The notes beneath the pieces are model-generated. The model had not been told where the DNA came from. It worked only from the letters and a program-made list of their open reading frames with translations, and did no database searches. From Sphingobacterium hungaricum (GTDB lineage Bacteria > Bacteroidota > Bacteroidia > Sphingobacteriales > Sphingobacteriaceae): a stretch of 64,000 bases of DNA. Below, one piece after another: positions 54,847 to 62,387 of the stretch; position 1 is the first letter of the stretch, and each line of letters begins with the position of its first letter. The translations under genes were made by a program, and so were the position numbers. The stretch spans positions 1,385,611 through 1,449,610 of the forward strand of contig NZ_MU158698.1 of the NCBI RefSeq assembly GCF_015210005.1, written 5' to 3'.

Positions 54847-56250
54847 ATGCGATTTAAATTTAAAACTACTCACAAAAAAATACTTGCGGACACGACAACG
54901 CCGGTTAGTATTTATTTGCGGTTAAGGGACACTTTTCCGAACAGCTTATTACTAGAAAGTTCAGAATATCAGAATCGTGATAACAACATCAGCTATATTT
55001 GCTGTCAAGATATCGCTAGTATTAAATTGCTCCAGAACGACCTGAAGATCCAATATCCAAATGAGGAAGTTATCCATAAAAATATGTTGGAAAATAATCT
55101 GAGGGAAGAAATCACAAGTTTTAGAAAATCATTTGAAAACGATGTTATCGATGAAGTATCCGTGATTTCAAATGGTCTTTTTGGGTATTTTACTTTTGAA
55201 TCGATTGAACATTTTGAGGACATAAAACTGGTCACTAAAGCAGATTCATCACGAAATATCCCATTGCTTCAGTATGCGGTTTATAAATACGTAATCGCAA
55301 TTGACCACTTCAGAAACCAACTGTATATTTTTGAAAATCTTCTTGAAAATGAAAAAAGCGAAATGGAGCGTTTGGAATTCTTGATCCAAAACAAAAATTT
55401 CCCAGAATATGATTTCAGAAGAGAAAGCGAAGAGACTTCTAACCGGACGGATGAAGGACATAGACAACTGGTTCTAAAAATGAAACAGCATATCCAACGA
55501 GGAGATGTCTTTCAAATCGTTCCATCAAGAGCGTTCAAAACAAAATTTTCAGGCGATGAATTCAATGTCTATCGGGCATTACGTTCAATTAATCCTTCGC
55601 CCTACCTATTTTATTTCGATTATGGGGACTTTAAACTATTCGGATCATCTCCGGAAGCACAATTGCGTATTCATAAAAATGAAGCAACCATTTATCCGAT
55701 AGCGGGCACATTTAAACGTACTGGAAATATGGATGATGATCAGATCATAGCTGAAAAACTACGAAAAGATCCAAAAGAAACTTCCGAACACGTGATGCTG
55801 GTTGACTTAGCGCGGAATGATTTAAGCAGACATTGCACGGATGTCAAAGTTGTATCCTACATGGAACCTCAGTACTATTCCCATATTATCCATTTGGTTT
55901 CGAAAGTCACCGGAAAATTGAAAGAAGGTGCCAATCCTTTCGATATCGTGGGCGATACATTTCCTGCAGGAACACTTTCTGGCGCACCGAAACACATGGC
56001 GTTGACATTAATCGATCGGTATGAAGAACAGCAACGCTCATTTTATTCAGGAGCCTTAGGCTACATGGGATTCAATGGAGATTTTAACCATGCGATTATG
56101 ATCCGCTCGTTTTTAAGCAAAGAAAACACCCTGCATTATCAAGCAGGCGGTGGGATCGTCCTTGATTCGGATCCAGAAATGGAATTACAAGAAGTAAATA
56201 ATAAAATTGCCGCTTTGAGAAAAGCATTAGAACTTGCAGAAACCCTATGA
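54847..56250 (+). CDS. trpE: Anthranilate synthase component I
   Basis: Starting at the ATG 54847 (an upstream TTG at 54838 is in frame) the protein has 467 residues. The N-terminal part holds NSLLLESSEYQNRDNNISYI, containing the LLES-type tryptophan feedback site. The chorismate-binding part has KQHIQRGDVFQIVPSRAFK, INPSPYLFYFDYGDFKLFGS, YPIAGTFKRTG and DTFPAGTLSGAPKHMALTLI. It makes anthranilate from chorismate with glutamine supplied through TrpG. It is the first structural gene after the attenuator. Its stop overlaps the first ATG of the trpG frame by four bases (ATGA), which implies translational coupling. Confidence 0.96.
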   Translation: MRFKFKTTHKKILADTTTPVSIYLRLRDTFPNSLLLESSEYQNRDNNISYICCQDIASIKLLQNDLKIQYPNEEVIHKNMLENNLREEITSFRKSFENDVIDEVSVISNGLFGYFTFESIEHFEDIKLVTKADSSRNIPLLQYAVYKYVIAIDHFRNQLYIFENLLENEKSEMERLEFLIQNKNFPEYDFRRESEETSNRTDEGHRQLVLKMKQHIQRGDVFQIVPSRAFKTKFSGDEFNVYRALRSINPSPYLFYFDYGDFKLFGSSPEAQLRIHKNEATIYPIAGTFKRTGNMDDDQIIAEKLRKDPKETSEHVMLVDLARNDLSRHCTDVKVVSYMEPQYYSHIIHLVSKVTGKLKEGANPFDIVGDTFPAGTLSGAPKHMALTLIDRYEEQQRSFYSGALGYMGFNGDFNHAIMIRSFLSKENTLHYQAGGGIVLDSDPEMELQEVNNKIAALRKALELAETL

Positions 56251-57065
56251 TACGCCCATTAGAATTTTGCGAAAAAATTTCGCACACACAGTCATCCATT
56301 GAAACAATAGAGGAGCGCATTGAAGAGCTTTTGCAGCTAAAGAATAGATACTTAGCTAAACAGCAAGCCATTATGGATCAAAATGAAGCTGAGTTAGGAA
56401 CTGATGGTCTTGTATTTGACTATACAAGCCCCGCTCAGAATTCTGACGACAAAAATAATACCTCAGAAGAAACAACCACGAAAAACATGCATAACAAGAA
56501 AGTACTAGTAATAGATAATTATGATTCTTTTACGTATAATTTAGTTCATCTATTACAAGAGTTAAATGCTGATTATGAAGTTTGGAGGAACGACAAATTC
56601 GACTTGGAAGACGTAGATGCCTACCATAAAATCTTATTATCACCCGGCCCGGGAATACCGGAAGAAGCCGGATTATTAATGCCACTCATAAAACGATATT
56701 CGGATACGAAAAGCATTTTAGGAATTTGCTTGGGCCAACAAGCGATAGCGGAGGTATTTGGCGGTTCATTATTCAATATGGAGAAGCCATTGCACGGTGT
56801 GGCGACAGATATCGTCATCACGGACAATTCTGAAAAACTATTCCAGAACTTCCCAAAAGAATCTAAAATAGGCAGGTATCATTCTTGGGCTGTTGAAAAA
56901 TCCACTTTGCCAGAAACTTTAAAAATAACAGCATTAGACGCAGATGGAACCATTATGGCTTTAAGCCATAAGACTTTGGATGTCAAAGGAATGCAATTCC
57001 ATCCAGAATCGATATTGACAGAAAATGGAAAAATTTTAATTGAAAACTGGTTAAAAACTCCCTAA
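56247..57065 (+). CDS. trpG: Anthranilate synthase component II (glutamine amidotransferase) with N-terminal extension
   Basis: The frame beginning at the ATG overlapping the trpE stop codes for 272 residues. Residues 81-272 are ordinary TrpG: HNKKVLVIDNYDSFTYNLVH, LLSPGPGIPEEAG, the nucleophile C161 in LGICLGQQAIAEVFGG, and H252/E254 in GMQFHPESIL. The first 80 residues are extra: a charged helical, coiled-coil-like segment (TIEERIEELLQLKNRYLAKQ) followed by a polar linker rich in D, N, T and E. An internal ATG at 56487 would give a normal 192-residue TrpG. The ATGA overlap favours the long form, yet the usual family size favours the short one. Both may be made. Confidence 0.9.
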   Translation: MIRPLEFCEKISHTQSSIETIEERIEELLQLKNRYLAKQQAIMDQNEAELGTDGLVFDYTSPAQNSDDKNNTSEETTTKNMHNKKVLVIDNYDSFTYNLVHLLQELNADYEVWRNDKFDLEDVDAYHKILLSPGPGIPEEAGLLMPLIKRYSDTKSILGICLGQQAIAEVFGGSLFNMEKPLHGVATDIVITDNSEKLFQNFPKESKIGRYHSWAVEKSTLPETLKITALDADGTIMALSHKTLDVKGMQFHPESILTENGKILIENWLKTP

Positions 57066-57116
57066 TGCGGAGACTGACATTTTCAGAAACACTTATCAAA
57101 TTCAGAAAAAATTAAA

Positions 57117-57902
57117 ATGACTATTTTAGATAAAATCGTTGACCATAAAAAAACAGAAGTTGCTAAAGCAAAAGAGGAAGTTTCTTTGGAACAACTTTAC
57201 GAATACCCTCTATTTCCAAGAGCATGCTACTCTTTAAAAGACAGCATGTTAGATCAAAATAAAACTGGAATCATCGCAGAATATAAACGCGCTTCTCCAT
57301 CTAAAGGAATCATTAATGATAAGTCTTCTGTACCAGAAGTAGTAACTGCGTATGAACTTGCTGGAGCCTCAGCCGTTTCGGTTTTGACGGACAATGCATT
57401 TTTCAGCGGAACTTTGGCTGATTTATCTGAAGCCCGCGAAGCCCTTACCATTCCATTGCTGAGAAAGGAATTTATCATTGATAAATATCAAATTGCAGAA
57501 GCAAAGGCTTACGGAGCAGATATAATCTTATTGATTGCCGCTTGTCTTTATCCAGATGAAATCAAAGAATTTTCCGCTTATGCAAAGTCTTTAGGGCTGA
57601 ATGTATTGTTGGAAGTGCATAATGAAGAAGAACTAAATCGAAGTATTTTTGACGACATCGATGCAATTGGAGTGAATAACAGAAACTTAAATGATTTTAG
57701 CGTTTCCTTAGCGCACTCTTATGACTTGGTCAATAAAATTCCAGCACAGTTTCTAAAAGTATCGGAAAGCGGAATTTCTGACCCAAAAACTATTTTACAG
57801 CTAAAAGAAGCAGGCTTTAATGGTTTTCTAATAGGTGAAAATTTTATGAAAACTGATAATCCAGGAAAATCAATTCAGGAATTTGTGAGTGAGCTTGGTT
57901 AG
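57117..57902 (+). CDS. trpC: Indole-3-glycerol-phosphate synthase
   Basis: A 261-residue TIM-barrel enzyme with the family motifs in order: ILDKIVDHKKTEVAKAKEEV, GIIAEYKRASPSKGIIND, LTDNAFFSGTL, IPLLRKEFIIDKYQI, LNVLLEVHNEEEL, IGVNNRNLNDFSV and VSESGISDP. It converts CdRP to indole-3-glycerol phosphate. It follows trpG by 51 bases and is the last gene of the unit. The genes expected between or after them (trpD, trpF, trpB, trpA) are missing here and must be encoded elsewhere if the pathway is complete. Confidence 0.96.
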   Translation: MTILDKIVDHKKTEVAKAKEEVSLEQLYEYPLFPRACYSLKDSMLDQNKTGIIAEYKRASPSKGIINDKSSVPEVVTAYELAGASAVSVLTDNAFFSGTLADLSEAREALTIPLLRKEFIIDKYQIAEAKAYGADIILLIAACLYPDEIKEFSAYAKSLGLNVLLEVHNEEELNRSIFDDIDAIGVNNRNLNDFSVSLAHSYDLVNKIPAQFLKVSESGISDPKTILQLKEAGFNGFLIGENFMKTDNPGKSIQEFVSELG

Positions 57903-58014
57903 AAAGGGCTATGGAAGTGATTGAGCTGAGCAAATGAAGTGGTATTGGTTATGAAATGTTTTTCGAATGTAATGTACTAGTTAGCACATCATTCTTTTTT
58001 AATTTTTACTTTTC

Positions 58015-58022
58015 TATCTTTG
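58015..58022 (+). promoter_or_regulatory. Promoter -7 box of the dus gene at the start codon
   Basis: TATCTTTG, an exact TAnnTTTG match, ends four bases before the ATG. It is preceded by a copy of the dispersed T-rich motif (57995-58013). The transcript would start at or next to the start codon. Confidence 0.55.
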
Positions 58023-58026
58023 CATC

Positions 58027-59022
58027 ATGTCTGTAAAAATTGGTGAACATATTGATTTAGGGGAATTTCCGTTATTACTTGCTCCAATGGAGGATGTAAG
58101 CGACCCGCCTTTCCGTTTTGTGTGCAAAAAAAATGGGGTTGATATGATGTATACTGAGTTTATTTCGTCAGAAGGATTGATTCGCGACGCAGCAAAGTCG
58201 CGAAAAAAATTGGATATTTTTGAATACGAACGCCCGATTGGCATACAGATTTTTGGTTCAGAAATCGAATCTATGCGCGGAGCGACTGAAATCTCTTCAC
58301 AAGCTGGCCCCGATTTAATTGACATCAATTATGGATGTCCTGTAAAAAATGTTGCTTGTCGTGGCGCAGGTGCGAGTTTATTGCAAGATATTGATAAAAT
58401 GGTCGCAATGACCAAAGCGGTTATCGAATCAACCCATTTACCAGTCACTGTTAAAACACGCTTAGGCTGGGATGACAGCACAAAAAATGTGGATGAAGTT
58501 GCGGAGCGTTTGCAAGACATTGGCATTAAGGCACTATCTATCCACGGTCGTACACGTGCTCAAATGTATAAAGGCGAAGCGGATTGGACAATGATTCGCG
58601 ATATTAAGAAAAATCCACGCATCCATATTCCTATTTTCGGCAATGGCGATGTCGATTCTGTAGACAAAGCTGCGGCATGGAGAAAAGAATACGCAGTAGA
58701 TGGCATCATGATCGGACGCGCTTCCATCGGTTATCCTTGGATTTTCAGGGAAATCAAACATTTTTTTGCCACTGGCGAACGGTTAGAAGGGCCTACCATC
58801 GAAGAACGTGTAGAAGTTTGCAGAACGCACTTAACAAAGTCGATCGAATGGAAAGGCGATAAATTAGGGATTTTTGAGATGCGAAGACACTATTCGAATT
58901 ACTTCAAAGGAATTCCGGATTTTAAAGAATACCGCATGAAATTGGTTACGCTTCAAACCATCGAAGAAATACAAGAAGTTCTGGAAGAAATAAAAGATAA
59001 ATTTGAGCTAGAAACTGTCTAA
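58027..59022 (+). CDS. dusB: tRNA-dihydrouridine synthase (DusB type)
   Basis: A 331-residue FMN enzyme. The barrel has LLAPMEDVSDPPFRFVCKKN, INYGCPVKNVACRGAGASLL with the proton-donating cysteine, VKTRLGWDDST, SIHGRTRAQMYKGEADWTMI and IFGNGDVDS ... DGIMIGRASIGYPWIFREI. The C-terminal helical tRNA-binding domain follows (EMRRHYSNYFKGIPDFKEYR). Dus enzymes reduce uridines in the D-loop of tRNA. DusB is the closest subgroup by layout, though the exact site cannot be read from sequence. The convergent flippase gene overlaps its stop by four bases. Confidence 0.93.
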   Translation: MSVKIGEHIDLGEFPLLLAPMEDVSDPPFRFVCKKNGVDMMYTEFISSEGLIRDAAKSRKKLDIFEYERPIGIQIFGSEIESMRGATEISSQAGPDLIDINYGCPVKNVACRGAGASLLQDIDKMVAMTKAVIESTHLPVTVKTRLGWDDSTKNVDEVAERLQDIGIKALSIHGRTRAQMYKGEADWTMIRDIKKNPRIHIPIFGNGDVDSVDKAAAWRKEYAVDGIMIGRASIGYPWIFREIKHFFATGERLEGPTIEERVEVCRTHLTKSIEWKGDKLGIFEMRRHYSNYFKGIPDFKEYRMKLVTLQTIEEIQEVLEEIKDKFELETV

Positions 59023-60521
59023 ATAGATTTCCTTCTTTTCAGAATAGGGAGAATCATCTTTCTTTCCGAATAAATCACTGCGCCAACAAAAGCAATAAGG
59101 ACTAAATTGCAAAGCCAGAAATTGCTATTTAGAACACCGTAACAAACCCAGCTAAGAACAACTCCGATAAGCAAGTACGCTAGAATTTTAACCGTTTTAT
59201 AAGGAATCGGATATTTCTTCTGTCCCCAGAAATAGGAAAGGCCGACCATTAAAATGTAGGCAACGGTGGTTGCAAATACAGCTCCGACATACGAATATTC
59301 TGGAATCAGATAATAGCATAAAACAATGGTAGAAACGGCTCCAACAGCTGAAATATAAAGCGCATACCTGGTTTGGTCAGACAGTTTGTACCAAATAGAA
59401 AGATTGGAATAAATCCCCAGCAGAACGAAGTTAAATAAGATGAAAGGAACAATAAATAATCCTGTCCAATACAATGGACTCTCATCACTTCCTACAAAAT
59501 ACTTCAGCCAATCTAGATTAGCTGAAATCGCAACCATGCCTATAACCATTGCAATCACAAAATACTCCATGATTCTAGCGTAGACACTTTTCGCATTTTC
59601 TTCCTTCGCGTATGAAAAGAAAAAAGGCTCGGCACCCAATCGAAAAGCCGTAATAAACAAATTCAAGAAGATAGCAATTTTACTGACGGCACCATAAACA
59701 CCAAAATCCGTCTGGCCTTGTGTGCTAGGGTTGAGCTTTGTAAAGAACATTTTGTCATAATTTTCATTTATGATAAATGAAATATTCGCCAAAATAATCG
59801 GCCATGAATAATGCACCATTTGAGAAATCAGTTTTCTTTCAGGCTTAAATTTAAACGTGGATATCTCTGGCAATAGCATGATTAGCGTCACAGCGCTAGC
59901 AATCAAATTAGCAACAAAGATGTAGCCGATCCAGCCATTCTGATACCAGCTGAAAAAAGTTATTGTGGATGGAAAATACTCAATCAACATAGGTACACCC
60001 GCAATCAGCACAAGAGAAGTCGAAACGTAGGTAACAATATTAACTAGTTTAATAATGGCGTAGCGAAATGGCCTTCCATTTTCTCGGACTTTTGCAAACG
60101 GGATGATTGCGAGCGCATCAGCTGCCAAGATAAACGCAAAATACTTGACATACATTGCGTACTCATGCACATCCATTCCATCGCTCAACCAGCTGGCGAT
60201 GGAATCAGTAAACGTTAACACCGTAATAAGAAAGATAATTGACGTAAAAAGAATAACAATAAAGCTGTTGTTAAATACTTTTTGCTTGTCTTGGGGTTCT
60301 ACCTTATGGATGAATCGAAAATAGGTGGTCTCCATTCCAAACGCCAAAAGGGCATTGACGAATGAACTCCAAGCATACATTAGGGTGAATGTTCCAAAAA
60401 TCGAAGGATTTGGAAACTGCCGAACAATAAATGGGGTTAACAGAAAATTAAGTACTCTAGAAATGATGGTACTTAATCCATAAATAACGGTATCGCTTAT
60501 AAATTTTTTAACGCCCGACAC
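59019..60521 (-). CDS. MOP-family polysaccharide/oligosaccharide flippase (Wzx-like)
   Basis: A 500-residue integral membrane protein with about 14 hydrophobic helices. The start KKFISDTVIYGLSTIISRVL is the characteristic first helix of polysaccharide biosynthesis exporters, followed by LTPFIVRQFPNPSIFGTFTL. The middle has IILANISFIINENYDKMFFT and SKIAIFLNLFITAFRLGAEP. Such proteins flip lipid-linked sugars across the inner membrane. No glycosyltransferase cluster is next to it. It precedes the acylphosphatase... in the opposite sense of reading: acyP lies six bases upstream on the same strand, so the two may share a transcript. Confidence 0.87.
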   Translation of the reverse strand: MSGVKKFISDTVIYGLSTIISRVLNFLLTPFIVRQFPNPSIFGTFTLMYAWSSFVNALLAFGMETTYFRFIHKVEPQDKQKVFNNSFIVILFTSIIFLITVLTFTDSIASWLSDGMDVHEYAMYVKYFAFILAADALAIIPFAKVRENGRPFRYAIIKLVNIVTYVSTSLVLIAGVPMLIEYFPSTITFFSWYQNGWIGYIFVANLIASAVTLIMLLPEISTFKFKPERKLISQMVHYSWPIILANISFIINENYDKMFFTKLNPSTQGQTDFGVYGAVSKIAIFLNLFITAFRLGAEPFFFSYAKEENAKSVYARIMEYFVIAMVIGMVAISANLDWLKYFVGSDESPLYWTGLFIVPFILFNFVLLGIYSNLSIWYKLSDQTRYALYISAVGAVSTIVLCYYLIPEYSYVGAVFATTVAYILMVGLSYFWGQKKYPIPYKTVKILAYLLIGVVLSWVCYGVLNSNFWLCNLVLIAFVGAVIYSERKMILPILKRRKSI

Positions 60522-60527
60522 GGTTAC

Positions 60528-60806
60528 TTAGATTACTTTTTTGATGACTTCAAAGTTCTTAAAGCCTTTGAGTTCGGCTTCTTCTACTTCTACATGTTCT
60601 ACTTCCGCTCGGTCTGACCCTTCATGACAGAATTCAAGAAGCGAATCGAGGGCGAATTGATCGCCCTCTGCTTCTACATATACTTTTCCGTCAGGCTTAT
60701 TGGTCACAAAACCCTTTACGTCTAGCTGATCTGCTACTGCTTTTGTCGTAAATCTAAAATAGACTCCTTGAACGTTACCCGATATTAGAATGTTCCAATG
60801 TTTCAT
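60528..60806 (-). CDS. acyP: Acylphosphatase
   Basis: A 92-residue protein of the normal acylphosphatase size. The phosphate-binding loop is SGNVQGVYFRFTTKAVADQL with the catalytic arginine in YFR, and the catalytic asparagine is in GFVTNKPDGKVYVEAEGD. The loop has Tyr where most members have Gly or Trp. The enzyme hydrolyses carboxyl-phosphate bonds such as in acetyl phosphate or 1,3-bisphosphoglycerate. It is transcribed toward the flippase gene, six bases away. Confidence 0.93.
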   Translation of the reverse strand: MKHWNILISGNVQGVYFRFTTKAVADQLDVKGFVTNKPDGKVYVEAEGDQFALDSLLEFCHEGSDRAEVEHVEVEEAELKGFKNFEVIKKVI

Positions 60807-60841
60807 CTGCTACAAAAATAATAAACAAAATGGGATAAGTT

Positions 60842-62014
60842 CTATACTATTCGCTGAAGCTTCACATCAGGAGTTAATTGAAGATTTTTCATCCCTTTTA
60901 ACAACACTAGACCTGGTTTTTTACCAACTTCAATAGACCCAAACTCTTTCTCTAAATTCAAAGCTTCAGCACCATTCAAAGTAGCCCATTTGATTGTTTG
61001 TTTGAAATCTAACTCTGGGAATTCTTTATGGATTGCTTTTAATTCTTCAAGAATATCTAATGTATTGTTTGATGCCAAACTATCAGTACCGATTACAATT
61101 CTGCGGTTATCTTGTGCGAAATTTTGAATTTTAGGTAATTTATTTTCTATAAACAAATTAGACTTAGGGCACATACAGATAATAATATCTCTATTCATGC
61201 GATCTACGAAGTCTAAATCCTTTAATGAAGTAAAAGTATTGTGAACCAAAATTAACTTATTGTTAATTGGGAGATAAGGAAGGTACGACTGGATTGAATT
61301 TCTCGCCTGAGCTTTGAAATCGTCCATTGAAATGCCCAATTTATCATAGAAATCAATAAATTCTCCGTTTTTATAACGGAACAATTTATTTTCTTCTTCA
61401 CTTTCTTGATTATGAATACTAATGATATTGTCGTCAGAAACTGCGCGTTTGAATAGTTTGAACGTGTTTTTAGAACAGCTGTATGGCGCATGTGGCGTGA
61501 TCGAAGAGTGAGCGTGGTCAAAATTAAATTCAACGTCTTTTGCTTCGTCGATTTTCTCCTGGCCATCTTCCGTTTTCAGCGCAATAATCTCCACGAAAGT
61601 GTGGTATTTGATTTTGCTGTTCTCTTTAATCGGAGCAGAAATCGCTGTATTCACATGGTCTCCAACAACTTGAATTCCATTTTCAAACATTTTCTTGTCT
61701 GCCTCAATCATCTTTTCGACGATTTTGCTTTCCTTAGATTCACGTTTTTCCATCACTTCTGACAGGAAACTTATCAATCCGTTGCCTTTATCAATCTTGC
61801 CTTCTAGGTGAGATAACTCAAGGTGACAGTGGGCATTAACAAAACCTGGGACCAAAACCCCATTTAGTTTTTTAATTTTTACTTTTTCAACCTCGGGGCT
61901 GTGACTATGGTAGACGCCTTGAACGACACCACTTTCATCGATTGCCACGACGCCTTGCTTCATCGCAGGAGCGTTTACTGGCAATATAAAATCTGCTGAG
62001 TAATACTTGATCAT
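60842..62014 (-). CDS. Metal-dependent amidohydrolase (chlorohydrolase/aminofutalosine deaminase-like)
   Basis: A 390-residue amidohydrolase. The N-terminal small beta-domain leads to GVLVPGFVNAHCHLELSHLE with the H-x-H metal pair; TPHAPYSCSKNTFKLF, IISIHNQESEEENKLF (third histidine), LILVHNTFTSLKDLDFV and VIGTDSLASNNTLDILEEL (metal-binding aspartate) follow. The C-terminus AEALNLEKEFGSIEVGKKPG is the usual end. This layout belongs to the deaminase/chlorohydrolase branch acting on nucleobase-like or aminofutalosine substrates. The exact substrate is undecided. A T-rich stretch inside the gene (61868-61890) resembles the dispersed intergenic motif by chance of Lys codons. Confidence 0.85.
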   Translation of the reverse strand: MIKYYSADFILPVNAPAMKQGVVAIDESGVVQGVYHSHSPEVEKVKIKKLNGVLVPGFVNAHCHLELSHLEGKIDKGNGLISFLSEVMEKRESKESKIVEKMIEADKKMFENGIQVVGDHVNTAISAPIKENSKIKYHTFVEIIALKTEDGQEKIDEAKDVEFNFDHAHSSITPHAPYSCSKNTFKLFKRAVSDDNIISIHNQESEEENKLFRYKNGEFIDFYDKLGISMDDFKAQARNSIQSYLPYLPINNKLILVHNTFTSLKDLDFVDRMNRDIIICMCPKSNLFIENKLPKIQNFAQDNRRIVIGTDSLASNNTLDILEELKAIHKEFPELDFKQTIKWATLNGAEALNLEKEFGSIEVGKKPGLVLLKGMKNLQLTPDVKLQRIV

Positions 62015-62170
62015 GTAATTAGTAAAAAGTTTAAGTTGTGCCTATTATCCTCGATGTTTTAAATCTAGTTTAATGGACATTTAACACAACTGAAACTGAA
62101 AATTCAGTTTGTTAGACACAAACTTAACAAGAATTATTGTATAATTTAAAAACTTATTTCAAATTTAAAT

Positions 62171-62201
62171 TTAGTGATTATTATTTAATGATTATATTTG
62201 A
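62171..62201 (+). promoter_or_regulatory. Promoter of the TPP riboswitch transcript
   Basis: TATATTTG at 62194-62201 matches TAnnTTTG; TTTA at 62171-62174 is 19 bases upstream in place of TTTG. Transcription would start near 62206, at the first bases of the aptamer. Confidence 0.65.
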
Positions 62202-62205
62202 CCCA

Positions 62206-62315
62206 TCAATGGGGGTGCCTTGTTTTTTTTAATAACACGAAAAAAGGCTGAGATTATACCCGGTATTACTCGTTAATACGCACCTGATCCAGATAATGCT
62301 GGCGGAGGGAAGGTT
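62206..62315 (+). ncRNA. TPP riboswitch (THI element)
   Basis: The conserved blocks are in order: TGGGGGTGCC, GGCTGAGATTATACCC (the pyrimidine-sensing CUGAGA), a variable stem, ACCTGATCCAGATAATGCTG and GCGGAGGGAAGG. These are the standard sequence marks of the thiamin-pyrophosphate riboswitch. The element lies about 73 bases upstream of a TonB-dependent receptor in the same orientation. This arrangement is known from Bacteroidota, where TPP-regulated receptors take up thiamin or precursors. Confidence 0.97.
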
Positions 62316-62330
62316 AGTTAAATTATTAAA

Positions 62331-62382
62331 AGTTGTTGTAACCCCTTGCAACAATATGTTTAACTTATTATTTTTTTATTTT
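62331..62382 (+). terminator. Putative expression platform of the TPP riboswitch
   Basis: TTGTTGTAA pairs with TTGCAACAA (one G-U pair) around CCCC, followed after about 15 bases by T-rich DNA up to the start codon. It may act as a regulated terminator or as a cover of the ribosome landing site. Confidence 0.45.
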
Positions 62383-62387
62383 TTTTA

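Noticed and set aside
61868..61890. Copy of the dispersed T-rich motif
   Set aside because: It lies inside the amidohydrolase gene and is explained by the codons of a Lys/Val/Ile-rich strand.
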